DNA of 64,000 nt from Halovulum sp039180525 (GTDB lineage: Bacteria > Pseudomonadota > Alphaproteobacteria > Rhodobacterales > Rhodobacteraceae): positions 62,001-126,000 of the forward strand of contig JBCDDF010000002.1 of the NCBI GenBank assembly GCA_039180525.1, written 5' to 3'. Below the pieces are notes generated by a model that saw nothing but the letters and a program-made list of their open reading frames with translations, was not told the origin of the DNA and did not search any database. This document shows positions 23,289 through 31,849 of the stretch, one piece after another. A program made the translations under genes and the position numbers. Numbering within the stretch: position 1 is the stretch's first letter; each line of letters begins with the position of its first letter.

Positions 23289-24233
23289 ATGCTCACCCGC
23301 CGCACGCTCCTGCAAACAACCGCCGCCGCGCTAGCCGCATCGCCGGCCCTGGCCGAGGCGCCAATGCTGGGCGCCTCGCGCCCCACTTATCGACGCGTCA
23401 CTCTGGGCGGGTTCGAGGTGACCACGCTGCTCGACGGCGCCGTGCCGGTCGAGGGGCCGCAGCCGATCTTTGGCGGCAACACGACCGTCGAGGCGGTCGA
23501 GGGGCTGCTGACAGAAAACAATCTGCCGACCGACCGGATGGAATTCACCTTCAATCCGGTCCTGGTCAACACCGGCAGCGCGCTGATCCTCTTCGATACC
23601 GGCAACGGTGCCCCGGCCCGGCCCGCGCGCGGGCTATTGACCGACCGCATCGCAGAGGCCGGCTACAGCGTCGACCAGGTCGACACGGTGGTCATCACCC
23701 ATATGCACCCCGACCATATCGGCGGGCTGCTGACCGACGGCGCCCCCACGTTCCCCAACGCCCAATATGTCATCGGCGAGGTCGAGCACGGCTTCTGGAC
23801 CAGCACCGATCGCGTGGGCACGCAAGCCGAGGGCATCCACCAGCAGGCGATGGCGCTGGCGCCCACCTTCGATGGCCGGCTGACGTTGATAAAACCTGGC
23901 GACACGGTCACCTCGGGCATCGAGGCGCTGGACGCGTTCGGCCACACGCCGGGGCACATGGCCTATCACTTCGAAAGCGAGGGCGCGCGCATGGTGTTGA
24001 CCGCGGACGCTGCCAACCACTACGTGCTGTCGCTGCAGCAGCCCGAGTGGGAGGTGCGCTTCGACATGGACAAGGCCGCGGCGGCGCAGACGCGCAAAAA
24101 CCTGTTCGGGATGCTGGCCGCCGACAAGGTGCCCTTCACCGGCTACCACATGCCCTTCCCGGCCATGGGTTTCGTTGAGCGCATGGGCGCGGGCTTCCGC
24201 TATGTCCCTGCGTCCTATCAGCTGAACATCTGA
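23289..24233 (+). CDS. Exported metallo-beta-lactamase-fold hydrolase
   Basis: A 314-residue protein with a twin-arginine-like signal peptide (MLTRRTLLQTTAAALAASPALA), so it is probably periplasmic. The zinc site is clear: VITHMHPDHIGG, GHTPGHMAYHF and the Asp in VLTADAANH, with a final GYHMPFP. This is the quorum-quenching lactonase/MBL hydrolase layout, but the substrate cannot be assigned. GGAGG lies 6 bases before ATG 23289. Longer starts would put coding sequence in the upstream inverted-repeat region. It converges with a C26 amidase gene over a shared hairpin. Confidence 0.85.
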   Translation: MLTRRTLLQTTAAALAASPALAEAPMLGASRPTYRRVTLGGFEVTTLLDGAVPVEGPQPIFGGNTTVEAVEGLLTENNLPTDRMEFTFNPVLVNTGSALILFDTGNGAPARPARGLLTDRIAEAGYSVDQVDTVVITHMHPDHIGGLLTDGAPTFPNAQYVIGEVEHGFWTSTDRVGTQAEGIHQQAMALAPTFDGRLTLIKPGDTVTSGIEALDAFGHTPGHMAYHFESEGARMVLTADAANHYVLSLQQPEWEVRFDMDKAAAAQTRKNLFGMLAADKVPFTGYHMPFPAMGFVERMGAGFRYVPASYQLNI

Positions 24234-24241
24234 GGCCGCGC

Positions 24242-24266
24242 CAGGCGGCGGCTAAACCGCCGCCTG
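24242..24266. terminator. Bidirectional hairpin between convergent genes
   Basis: CAGGCGGCGG (24242-24251) and CCGCCGCCTG (24257-24266) pair perfectly around CTAAA. The loop holds the stop codon of the C26 gene, and the MBL stop lies a few bases to the left. There is no T-run on either side, so termination strength is uncertain. Confidence 0.5.
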
Positions 24267-25010
24267 CAAGCCCTTGCGCCCCAGGGCCCGGCCAAAGGCC
24301 TGGAACAACGGGCGCGAGACCGGATCCTCGGCCGCGCGCCATTCCGGGTGCCATTGCACCGCCAGGGCAAACCCGGCGGCGCCGGCGATATGCAGGGCTT
24401 CCGCCGTGCCGTCCGGCGCCCAGCCCTCGATCACGCAGCGCTCGGCCGGTGTGTCCAACCCCTGGCCGTGCAGCGTGTTCACCACGACCTCTTCCGCGCC
24501 CAGAATGCCGGCGAAGATCCCGCCGGGGGTCAGCCGCACCGGATGGGTCTTGCCGAATTTTTCCTCCAGCGTGCCGTCGGGGTCCATCCGGTGGTTCATC
24601 CGCCCCGGCAGGTCGCGGATCTCGGGGTGCAGCGTGCCGCCGAAGGCGACGTTGAATTCCTGAAACCCGCGGCAGATCCCCAGGATCGGCACGCCCTGAT
24701 CGACACAGGCGCAGATCAGCGGCAGCACCAGGCTGTCGCGATCCATATCAAAGGCCCCATGCGCCTCCGTCGCCGCATGGCCATAGAAAGAGGGGTGCAC
24801 GTTGGGCCGCCCACCGGTCAGCACGATCCCGTCGACCGCACCCAGCAGATCTGGGATCGCCACTTTGTCGGGCAGCGCCGGCACCAGCAGCGGCAAGGCG
24901 CCGGCGACATCGGCGACGGCTTCGATATTGGAATGACCCACACCCTGGACCGGGTATTCGTCGTTGATCAGATGGTGATTGCCGACAATCCCGACGGTTT
25001 TGCGTGCCAT
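24252..25010 (-). CDS. Class I amidotransferase-like hydrolase (peptidase C26, gamma-glutamyl-GABA hydrolase family)
   Basis: A 252-residue protein with the C26 layout: GIVLTGGRPNVHPSFYG, the nucleophile elbow PILGICRGFQEFNVAFGG, and the catalytic His/Glu in LAVQWHPEW. PuuD-type members hydrolyse gamma-glutamyl-GABA in putrescine breakdown; others cleave gamma-glutamyl amides, which would fit the amine metabolism elsewhere in the window, but substrate is inferred only from family. ATG 25010 is preferred, behind GAGGG. It is followed at its start side by the photolyase gene in the same direction. Confidence 0.85.
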   Translation of the reverse strand: MARKTVGIVGNHHLINDEYPVQGVGHSNIEAVADVAGALPLLVPALPDKVAIPDLLGAVDGIVLTGGRPNVHPSFYGHAATEAHGAFDMDRDSLVLPLICACVDQGVPILGICRGFQEFNVAFGGTLHPEIRDLPGRMNHRMDPDGTLEEKFGKTHPVRLTPGGIFAGILGAEEVVVNTLHGQGLDTPAERCVIEGWAPDGTAEALHIAGAAGFALAVQWHPEWRAAEDPVSRPLFQAFGRALGRKGLQAAV

Positions 25011-25105
25011 GCTGCCCTCGCGTCGTTGCAGGCGCACCCTATGCCCGGGGGCGCGCTCGGGCAAGGCGAGCGGCGGCCGCGACCCTGATGCGCACCACCC
25101 CGATC

Positions 25106-26629
25106 TCAGAGATCCAGTTTCATCTGATCGGCGCCGCGCCCCGGACGCCGGGCGGCGGGTTTGCGCGGTGCCCGCTCACGGCCCGATTTGCGGCTGCCAT
25201 GGCGGTCAACGATCTCTGCCGCCTTGCGGCGGAAGGCATCGCCGCGACGCACGGCCCAGACCGCCTCGCGCGCTGCCCGCGCGGCCTCGGCGACATCGAC
25301 GATGGGCTCCGGATAGGCCCGGTCCAGCAGCGCCCCTGCCCCATCCCAGGTCCAGGGCGTTTGCAGATGCGCATCCGGCACATCCGCAAGTTCGGGCACC
25401 CAAGCGCGGGTAAACGCGCCCGTGGGATCCTGGTCGTGGCCCTGTTTGATCGGGTTATAGATCCGCACCGTATTCATGCCCGTGGTGCCCGACTGCATCT
25501 GCACCTGCGGCCAGTGAATGCCTGGTTCGTAGTCGGTGAACATACGCGCCAGATGCCGCCCCGTGGCGCGCCAGTCGAGCCACAGGTGATAGCTGGCAAC
25601 CGCCATCAGCATGGAACGCATGCGGAAATTCAGCCACCCGGAGTGGTGCAGATACCGCATGCAGGCATCGACGAAGGGCAGCCCGGTTTCGCCATCCTCC
25701 CAGGCCTTCAGCCGGTTGGCGTCGGGGTCCAGCGGCCGCAACCCCTCATAGGCCGGGTGCAGGCAGGTTGTTTCGATCCGCGGTGCGTCCTCCAGTTTCT
25801 GCATGAAGTGGTCGCGCCAGGCGAGCCGGCTTGAAAACGACGACAGGCTGCCGGCCCAACCCGAGCGGTCGCCGCGTACCGCGCGCTGGCGCGCATAGGC
25901 GGCGGCGGTGGTCTCGCGCATCGACAGCGCACCGACGGCCAGATAGGGCGACAGGCGCGAACAGGCCGTCTCTCCCGCCACGGGCGTTGCCATGTCGGCG
26001 CGATAGGTGCGGCCGCGGACATGCAGAAAGCTCTCAATCAACCGCAGCCCCTGCGCCCGCCCGCCACGCTGGCGCGCGGGGCACGGATCTGGGGTCAGGC
26101 CCAGATCATCGGCGGTGGGGATCGGCCCGGGGTCCAGATCCGGCACCGGCGCCAACGCGCAAGGTGTCTCCGCCGGCGGTTCCGCCAGAAACCGGTCGCG
26201 CGCCTTCGACCAACCGTCGCGGTCGCGCAGCCGACGCACGACGCCGGTTTGCGGCATCTCCGACCATGCGACCCCGTTTTCCCGCGCACAGGCCCCGACC
26301 CGCAAGTCACGGGCATAGGTCCAGGCATTGCCGGTTTCCTCGCAGGAAAACAGCCGCCCTGCCCCGGTCGCGCGGCGGATGTGGTCCAACACCGCCACCG
26401 CCTCGCCCGTCCGCAGGATCAAGGGCTGGCCCAGCGCGGCCAGATCCGCGCGCAGCCCCTCCAGCGTCTCGGCGATGAAGGCGTATTGCCGCGCGGACGT
26501 GTCCGGCAGCGCCCAGTATTCAGGTTCCACGATGTAAACGGGCAGCACCGGCCCGTGCGCCGCTGCGCCGGTCAGCGCCGGGTTGTCGGCCACGCGCAGG
26601 TCGCGTTTGAACCACAGGATCGAGGGCAT
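25106..26629 (-). CDS. Cryptochrome/photolyase-family flavoprotein
   Basis: About 507 residues with an N-terminal photolyase antenna domain (ILWFKRDLRVADNPAL) and a C-terminal FAD domain. The latter shows SRLSPYLAVGALSMRE, WRDHFMQKLE, GLPFVDACMRYLHHSGWLNFRMRSMLM and TDYEPGIHWPQVQMQSG. The end is a basic Arg/Lys/Pro-rich tail. It may repair UV damage or act as a blue-light sensor; the sequence does not decide. ATG 26629 has AGG nine bases upstream; the ATG two codons earlier (26635) is too close to it. Confidence 0.85.
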   Translation of the reverse strand: MPSILWFKRDLRVADNPALTGAAAHGPVLPVYIVEPEYWALPDTSARQYAFIAETLEGLRADLAALGQPLILRTGEAVAVLDHIRRATGAGRLFSCEETGNAWTYARDLRVGACARENGVAWSEMPQTGVVRRLRDRDGWSKARDRFLAEPPAETPCALAPVPDLDPGPIPTADDLGLTPDPCPARQRGGRAQGLRLIESFLHVRGRTYRADMATPVAGETACSRLSPYLAVGALSMRETTAAAYARQRAVRGDRSGWAGSLSSFSSRLAWRDHFMQKLEDAPRIETTCLHPAYEGLRPLDPDANRLKAWEDGETGLPFVDACMRYLHHSGWLNFRMRSMLMAVASYHLWLDWRATGRHLARMFTDYEPGIHWPQVQMQSGTTGMNTVRIYNPIKQGHDQDPTGAFTRAWVPELADVPDAHLQTPWTWDGAGALLDRAYPEPIVDVAEAARAAREAVWAVRRGDAFRRKAAEIVDRHGSRKSGRERAPRKPAARRPGRGADQMKLDL

Positions 26630-26763
26630 GCTCATGTGCCTGAAAGTAGCGCGGCGCCCGGGGCAACACAGCCCCGCAAAGGCGGATGCGGGGCCTTGTC
26701 GCTGTTTGGCGCTTCATGGAATGCTCGCCCGCGTAAGACGTCATTCGGATCTGGCAGGCTTCC

Positions 26764-27702
26764 TTGAGATTATTCGCCAAAGCACTGCGCCAACCTTTCC
26801 TGCAATTGCGGTTCAAGGCCGCGGGCGTGCTGGTCGAGGTTTTCGAACGCCCCGGCTTGTGGATGGACCCCGGCCAGCTTGGCGACCTGAGCGCCGCGCT
26901 GCGCCAGATCGCAGCGGCCACCTTACCGGCGGGCGCGCTGGATTATGGCGTCTTCTCCGGCGATGCGGCGCGGCTGGCGGCGACCACGATCACCCTGGTG
27001 CGCAACCCCGGCACCGACCGGCCCATCGCCTTCAACGCGCTGGCGCATATGACCGTTGAAACCGGTCAGAAATCGGTGGAGGTCACGCATCTGGGCCTTG
27101 TCATGGTCGACCCCGGCGTGCGCAGCCAGGGGCTGTCCTGGATCCTTTACGGCCTGACCTGCCTGCTGTTGTTCCTACGCGGCGGGCTCAGGCCCCGCTA
27201 TGTCTCCAACGTCACCCAAGTACCCGCGGTCGTCGGCATGGTTGCAGAGACATTCTCAGAAGTCGTGCCAACGCCCCAGGAGCCCGCCCCGCGCGACTTC
27301 CGCAAGATCCTGATCGCGCGCGAGATCATGGCGCGGCACCGCCATGTGTTTGGCGTCGGGCCGGAAGCTGCCTTCGACGACCGCCATTTCATCATCCGCA
27401 ACGCCTATACCGGCGGGTCGGACGATCTGAAGAAATCCTTCGACGCGGCCGCGCCGCACCGGCGCGCCGTCTATAACGACTGGTGCCGGCAGGTGCTGGA
27501 CTACGACCGCGGCGACGATGTGCTGCAGATCGGGCTGATCGATCTGGCTGCGGCACAACGCTATGCCCTGCGCGGCGTGCCGCGGCGGTCGCTGGCCGGA
27601 TTGGCGGTGCTGGGCCTGATGGTGGCGCTGCGCCGGGGCATCGTGCCGCTGTTGCAGTGGTTCGACACGGCCCGCGATTTCGGGCGGCTGCGGGCGCGAT
27701 GA
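26764..27702 (+). CDS. GNAT-like acyltransferase, first gene of ThiF operon
   Basis: A 312-residue protein. Its centre (HLGLVMVDPGVRSQGLSWILYGLT) has the beta4-alpha3 acyl-CoA-binding layout of GNAT enzymes, with a Q/R-x-x-G-like loop in PGVRSQGLS. The first part has AALRQIAAATLPAGALDYGVF and the end a hydrophobic stretch (SLAGLAVLGLMVALRRG) that may anchor it to the membrane. The start is TTG 26764, and no ribosome-binding site is obvious. Its TGA overlaps the ATG of the ThiF gene. The family is not one I can name; an N-acyltransferase role is inferred. Confidence 0.6.
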   Translation: MRLFAKALRQPFLQLRFKAAGVLVEVFERPGLWMDPGQLGDLSAALRQIAAATLPAGALDYGVFSGDAARLAATTITLVRNPGTDRPIAFNALAHMTVETGQKSVEVTHLGLVMVDPGVRSQGLSWILYGLTCLLLFLRGGLRPRYVSNVTQVPAVVGMVAETFSEVVPTPQEPAPRDFRKILIAREIMARHRHVFGVGPEAAFDDRHFIIRNAYTGGSDDLKKSFDAAAPHRRAVYNDWCRQVLDYDRGDDVLQIGLIDLAAAQRYALRGVPRRSLAGLAVLGLMVALRRGIVPLLQWFDTARDFGRLRAR

Positions 27703-28574
27703 GCTTCACTTACGCCGCATTCACCACCCGCAATCTGGGCTTCGTGACCGAAGAGGAACAGGCGCGGCTGCGCGCGGCGCGGATTTTTGTCTGCGGCACT
27801 GGCGGCATGGGCGGTGCGGCGATCCAGTCGCTGATCCGCGCGGGCATCGGCGGTCTGATCCTGGCCGATATCGACGCATTCGAGGTGTCGAACCTTAACC
27901 GTCAGGTGTTCTGCACGCTGGATCACATCGACCGCCCAAAGGCCGAGGCCACGCGCGACCAATGCCTGACGATCAACCCCGAGGCGCGGATCGAGGTGCT
28001 GGGGTCGGAATGGACCGAACATATCGACCGTCTGATCGGCATGGCCGATGTGGTGATCAACGGCACCGACGATCTGGGCGCCTCGCTGCTGATCTATCGC
28101 ACCGCGGCCGCGGCCGGGCGGCCGGTGATCGACGCCTATGCCGCGCCGCTGCCGTCGGTCTATGTCACGCGGCCGGGCGATCCGGCGCCCGAGGCGCGGC
28201 TGGGCTATCCCACCGCCGACACCGCCTGGGACGCGCTGAACGACACCCAGCGGCACCAGGCGTTCCTGGCCGAGGCGACCCATGTGATGCTGCATTCCTC
28301 GTCGCGCAAACATATCGACCTGGACCTGGCGGCAGAGGTCGCGGCCGGGCGGCGCAGCCGGATGTCCTTTGCGCCGATGGTGATCTCCACCGGAACGTTG
28401 ATGGCCTATGAGGCGTTGGGCCTGATCCTGCGCCGGCCAAGCGCCACGGATGCGCGCGGCTGGTTCTTCAACCCCTACACCGCCCGCATCGAACGGCCCT
28501 GGCCCGCGCCGGTGGCCGCGCTGCTGCGCCCGCTGGTCCAGCGCCAACTCAGGCGGATGATCGGCGATGGATGA
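27699..28574 (+). CDS. ThiF/E1-like adenylyltransferase
   Basis: A 291-residue Rossmann protein of the E1/MoeB/ThiF family: nucleotide loop IFVCGTGGMGGAAIQSL (about 29-45), DIDAFEVSNLNRQVF with the Arg that contacts ATP, and DVVINGTDDLGASLLIYR. These enzymes adenylate a C-terminal carboxylate or a small acid. The zinc CxxC pairs of MoeB/ThiF are absent and no catalytic Cys is evident, as in E1-like enzymes that act on small molecules or peptides. There is no ubiquitin- or ThiS-like gene nearby. It overlaps both neighbours (ATGA at its start, 8 bases at its end). Confidence 0.8.
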   Translation: MSFTYAAFTTRNLGFVTEEEQARLRAARIFVCGTGGMGGAAIQSLIRAGIGGLILADIDAFEVSNLNRQVFCTLDHIDRPKAEATRDQCLTINPEARIEVLGSEWTEHIDRLIGMADVVINGTDDLGASLLIYRTAAAAGRPVIDAYAAPLPSVYVTRPGDPAPEARLGYPTADTAWDALNDTQRHQAFLAEATHVMLHSSSRKHIDLDLAAEVAAGRRSRMSFAPMVISTGTLMAYEALGLILRRPSATDARGWFFNPYTARIERPWPAPVAALLRPLVQRQLRRMIGDG

Positions 28575-29769
28575 TCCGGCACTGATCGCCGATCTGACCG
28601 TGTCGCTGGCTGCCGCGGTCGGGCTCTTGGTCGTTCGGGCGCAGCTCGCACCTGGCCCCGGCGGGCTGGTCTGGCGTTTTCGCTTCCTGCTATTCGTCGC
28701 CGCCGCGTTCTACCTGCTGCGCGCCGCCGATTGGCTGACCGGGCTCGGGGCGATGCGCGCGGCCACCATCATCGGCGCGGCGATGATTCCGTTCGCGGCA
28801 CTTTTGCTGGCCGAGGGCCTGTTGCGCCGCCACGCGCCGCGGGCGATCAAACTGGCCGCTGCCGGTGGGCTGGCCGGCTTCGCGCTGGCCGCTCTCCTGC
28901 CCGATGTGACACGCAGCGCGGCGTTTCTGTGGGCATTTCTGACCTTTCAAACACTCGGCTTCGTCGCCGCGCTGGGGCTGCTGATGACCCGCCGCCGGGG
29001 CGATTTCACGGCGCCGGAGAACACGATGATGGACCGGATCTCCGTCGCCGTGCCGGTCATTCTGGCGTTGCTGCTGACCGATTACGGCTTTGCGATGTTC
29101 GCGGGGCTTCCGGCGCTGTCGGGTCTCGCGGCACTGATCGTCGCCTGGATCGCCGCGACGTTCGAGGCCCGCGCCGCCAGCGGGGCCGCGATCGCCGCGG
29201 CACTTGCCGCGGTGGCGGCGGTCGCGGGGCTGGCGGGCGCGGCGATCGGGGCGCAACACGGATGGCCCCTGATCCAGACCCTGCAAGCCACCACGACGAT
29301 CGCGGCCCTGGTGCTGCTGCTGGTGGTGGGGCTGTCCTCGGCCGCGCTGCGGCGCGCGCGGGTGCGGGCGTCGTTGGATGCGGCGCTGGTTCAGACCGAG
29401 AATTTCGATCACTACCTGACCGCCATCGCCAGGCTTGGCCTGGCCGATGGCTATGCCTTTCTCGGCGCCGAGGATCTGCGCGACTACGATGCCGCGGAAC
29501 TGGTGGCCGCCATCGGCCCCACGGGTGCGATCTCCAGCGCCCGGCTGCCTGCATTGCCGGCCAATGACACGCTGGGCCAAAGCCAGGTGCGTGCGCTGCT
29601 CGACCGGTTCGCCGCACACGAAGTGGTGGTCGTGGCCCGCACGCCGCTGACGCTCGCCATCGGCGCATCCACCGGCCTGGCGGACGGCGCCGGCGCCAAC
29701 GTCCGCGCGGCCTTCGCCATCGCGCGGCTGATCGCCGAACGGGACGCATGCAGACAGGTGGCGCCGTGA
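28567..29769 (+). CDS. Polytopic membrane protein of ThiF operon
   Basis: A 400-residue protein with about eight hydrophobic segments in the first 270 residues (LTVSLAAAVGLLVVRA, FRFLLFVAAAFYLL, AAGGLAGFALAALLP, SVAVPVILALLLTDYGF and others) and a soluble C-terminal part of about 125 residues (ENFDHYLTAIARLGLADGYAFLG onward). The layout resembles a membrane sensor or a transporter with a cytosolic domain. I recognise no family. It overlaps the ThiF gene by 8 bases and the next gene by about 20, so it is part of the same coupled unit. Confidence 0.6.
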   Translation: MDDPALIADLTVSLAAAVGLLVVRAQLAPGPGGLVWRFRFLLFVAAAFYLLRAADWLTGLGAMRAATIIGAAMIPFAALLLAEGLLRRHAPRAIKLAAAGGLAGFALAALLPDVTRSAAFLWAFLTFQTLGFVAALGLLMTRRRGDFTAPENTMMDRISVAVPVILALLLTDYGFAMFAGLPALSGLAALIVAWIAATFEARAASGAAIAAALAAVAAVAGLAGAAIGAQHGWPLIQTLQATTTIAALVLLLVVGLSSAALRRARVRASLDAALVQTENFDHYLTAIARLGLADGYAFLGAEDLRDYDAAELVAAIGPTGAISSARLPALPANDTLGQSQVRALLDRFAAHEVVVVARTPLTLAIGASTGLADGAGANVRAAFAIARLIAERDACRQVAP

Positions 29770-30878
29770 CCCTGCGCCTTGAGACCGGCAACCGAGAGGC
29801 GTTCTTTCGGGCGCCTTTCCACGCCTACGGCGCCGACAGCGCCTATGTCTCTCCGCTGAAATCCGATCTGATCCGCTTCGTCGATCCGGACCGCAACCCC
29901 CTGTTCACCACCGGCAGCAGTGCCATCACCATCTTCACCGCGCATCGCAACGGCCGACCCATCGGGCGGATCACCGCGCATGATCACGCCGCGTCGAACG
30001 CCCATTACGCGCTGAAACGCGCCTATTTCGGCTATTTCGACTGCGCCGACGACACCGAGGCCGCCACCACGCTGCTGAACGCGGCCGAAGCCTGGGCGCG
30101 GGACCGCGGTCATACCGAGATCATGGGCAATTTCAACCTGACCGCGATGCAGCAGATCGGCGTGGTGACCGGCGGCCACGACATCCCGCCCTACACCGAT
30201 CTGATGTGGAACCCGCCGCATATCCCGCGTCTTCTGCAGGCGCATGGCTATACGGCGGAGTTTCCCATGACCACGTTCGAGGTGTCGCTGGACAGCGCCG
30301 AAGCGCCGCGGATCGGGCCGAAACAGCAGGCAATACTGGACGACCCGGATTTCGCCTTTGCCCCGATCACGCGCTGGAACGTGCGCATGCGCATGGAACA
30401 GGCGCGTGGGCTCTTGAACGCGGCATTCGCGCAGAACCCGATGTTCGTGCCCGTCAGTGCCGAGGAGTTTCATTTTCAGGCCAAGGACATGGCCTGGATC
30501 ATCGATCCGCGGATCTCGGCCCTGCTCATGCACCGGGGCGCGCCGGCGGCGACCATCCTGTGCGTACCCGACATGAACCCGTTCCTGCGCCGCATCGGCT
30601 CTCGCGCCGGTCCGGCGACGCCGTGGCACTTTGTGCGGCACAAGCTGTCCTGCCGCCGGGCGGTGCTGATCTTTTCCGCCGTGCGCCCCGACCTGCAGGG
30701 CCGCGGCGTCAACCCGATCGTGCTGCGGCGCGTGATCCTGGCGCTTAAGGCGGCGGGCTACCGGACCCTCGGCAACACGTGGATCGCGGATGTGAACCCG
30801 GCCAGTCTGGCGCAGAAGAAAAAATCGGGCGCGCGCAAGCTCCACCGCCTGCACCTGTTTCGAAAGGCGCTGGCATGA
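29748..30878 (+). CDS. GNAT-superfamily acyltransferase, second of ThiF operon
   Basis: About 376 residues. RNGRPIGRITAHDHAASNAHY and YFGYFDCADDTEAATTLLNAAEAWARDRGHTEIMGNFNLT form a GNAT-like core. VLIFSAVRPDLQGRGVNPIVLRRVILALKAAGYRTLG contains a second, better acyl-CoA loop (QGRGVN) followed by the typical helix. The protein ends in a basic tail. Double-GNAT proteins of this kind transfer acyl groups to amines. The start is ATG 29748 or GTG 29766, the latter forming a GTGA overlap like the other genes here. The product probably cooperates with the ThiF and nitroreductase proteins. Confidence 0.65.
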   Translation: MQTGGAVTLRLETGNREAFFRAPFHAYGADSAYVSPLKSDLIRFVDPDRNPLFTTGSSAITIFTAHRNGRPIGRITAHDHAASNAHYALKRAYFGYFDCADDTEAATTLLNAAEAWARDRGHTEIMGNFNLTAMQQIGVVTGGHDIPPYTDLMWNPPHIPRLLQAHGYTAEFPMTTFEVSLDSAEAPRIGPKQQAILDDPDFAFAPITRWNVRMRMEQARGLLNAAFAQNPMFVPVSAEEFHFQAKDMAWIIDPRISALLMHRGAPAATILCVPDMNPFLRRIGSRAGPATPWHFVRHKLSCRRAVLIFSAVRPDLQGRGVNPIVLRRVILALKAAGYRTLGNTWIADVNPASLAQKKKSGARKLHRLHLFRKALA

Positions 30879-31849
30879 CGCCCGATCTGCTGGCCGAGAT
30901 CGCGGCAGAGGCCAATCTCGCGCCCTCGGTCCACAATACCCAGCCGGTGCGCTGGCAGCGTGACGGCACCGATGCGCTGCTGCTGACGCTTGATCCGGCG
31001 CGCCGTCTGGCGGTCGGCGACCCCAATGGGCGGGACGCGCGGCTCAGCGGGGGTGCGGCGCTGTTGGGCACGCAATATGCGCTCTGGCGGCGGGGCATCG
31101 GCCTGCGCGGTGTGGAAATCGCGGGCGACCGGGTGCGCATTGCTCTGGGCGGCGGCGCGCAGGATCCGCCCGCGCTTGAGCTCCTGCGCCGCCGAACCTC
31201 CTACCGCGCCGGTTTCGCACCGGCGGGGGCGGATGTGACCGCCGCGCTGACGGCACTTGCCGCCGCCCGCGCGGATGTCGCCGCCATCACCGATACCGCT
31301 CGGATACGCGAAACGTCCCGGCTGAACGATACCGCCAGCCTGGGCGTCATGCGCGACGCCGGGTTCAGGGCCGAACTGCTGTCATGGATGCGGCTGCGCC
31401 CCGGCCACCCCGACTGGCACCGCGACGGCCTGTCGGCCGAGGCGCTGGCGATGCGCCGGCTGGAGGCGATGGGCGCGGGGCTTGTCCTGCGAACGCCGGT
31501 CTTCGAGACGCTGGACGCCCTGCGGCTGTCACGCGGCGTGGTGGCAGAGGCCGCCCGCACGGAAACCGCGGCGACGCTGTTGGCGTTTCACCGGCCGGCC
31601 GCAGAGGATCGCTGGACCACCGGCCAGGCATTCTATGACCTGTGGATCGCGCTGACGCGGATCGGGTGCGCGGCCTGGCCCATGGCGGTGCTGGCCGACG
31701 ACCCGGCGGCGCGGCAGGCGGTCACGCAACGGTTGGCGCTGGCGGACGACCGGGCACTGATCACGGTGCTGCGCGTCGGGCCGCATCCCGGGGCGCGGCA
31801 GCCGCCCAAGGCCCGGCTGAGCGGCGCCGATCTGGTCAAAGACGCTTGA
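30875..31849 (+). CDS. Acg-type nitroreductase-like protein
   Basis: A 324-residue protein starting in an ATGA overlap. The N-terminus LLAEIAAEANLAPSVHNTQPVRW is the FMN-phosphate site of the Acg/Rv3131 nitroreductase subfamily, followed by a second half-domain with RRRTSYRAGF and, near the end, TTGQAFYDLWIALTRIGCAAWPM. It would reduce or oxidise a small molecule with FMN, or store FMN as Acg does. It is the last gene of the five-gene operon. Its end overlaps the diheme cytochrome gene tail to tail by 14 bases. Confidence 0.75.
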   Translation: MTPDLLAEIAAEANLAPSVHNTQPVRWQRDGTDALLLTLDPARRLAVGDPNGRDARLSGGAALLGTQYALWRRGIGLRGVEIAGDRVRIALGGGAQDPPALELLRRRTSYRAGFAPAGADVTAALTALAAARADVAAITDTARIRETSRLNDTASLGVMRDAGFRAELLSWMRLRPGHPDWHRDGLSAEALAMRRLEAMGAGLVLRTPVFETLDALRLSRGVVAEAARTETAATLLAFHRPAAEDRWTTGQAFYDLWIALTRIGCAAWPMAVLADDPAARQAVTQRLALADDRALITVLRVGPHPGARQPPKARLSGADLVKDA

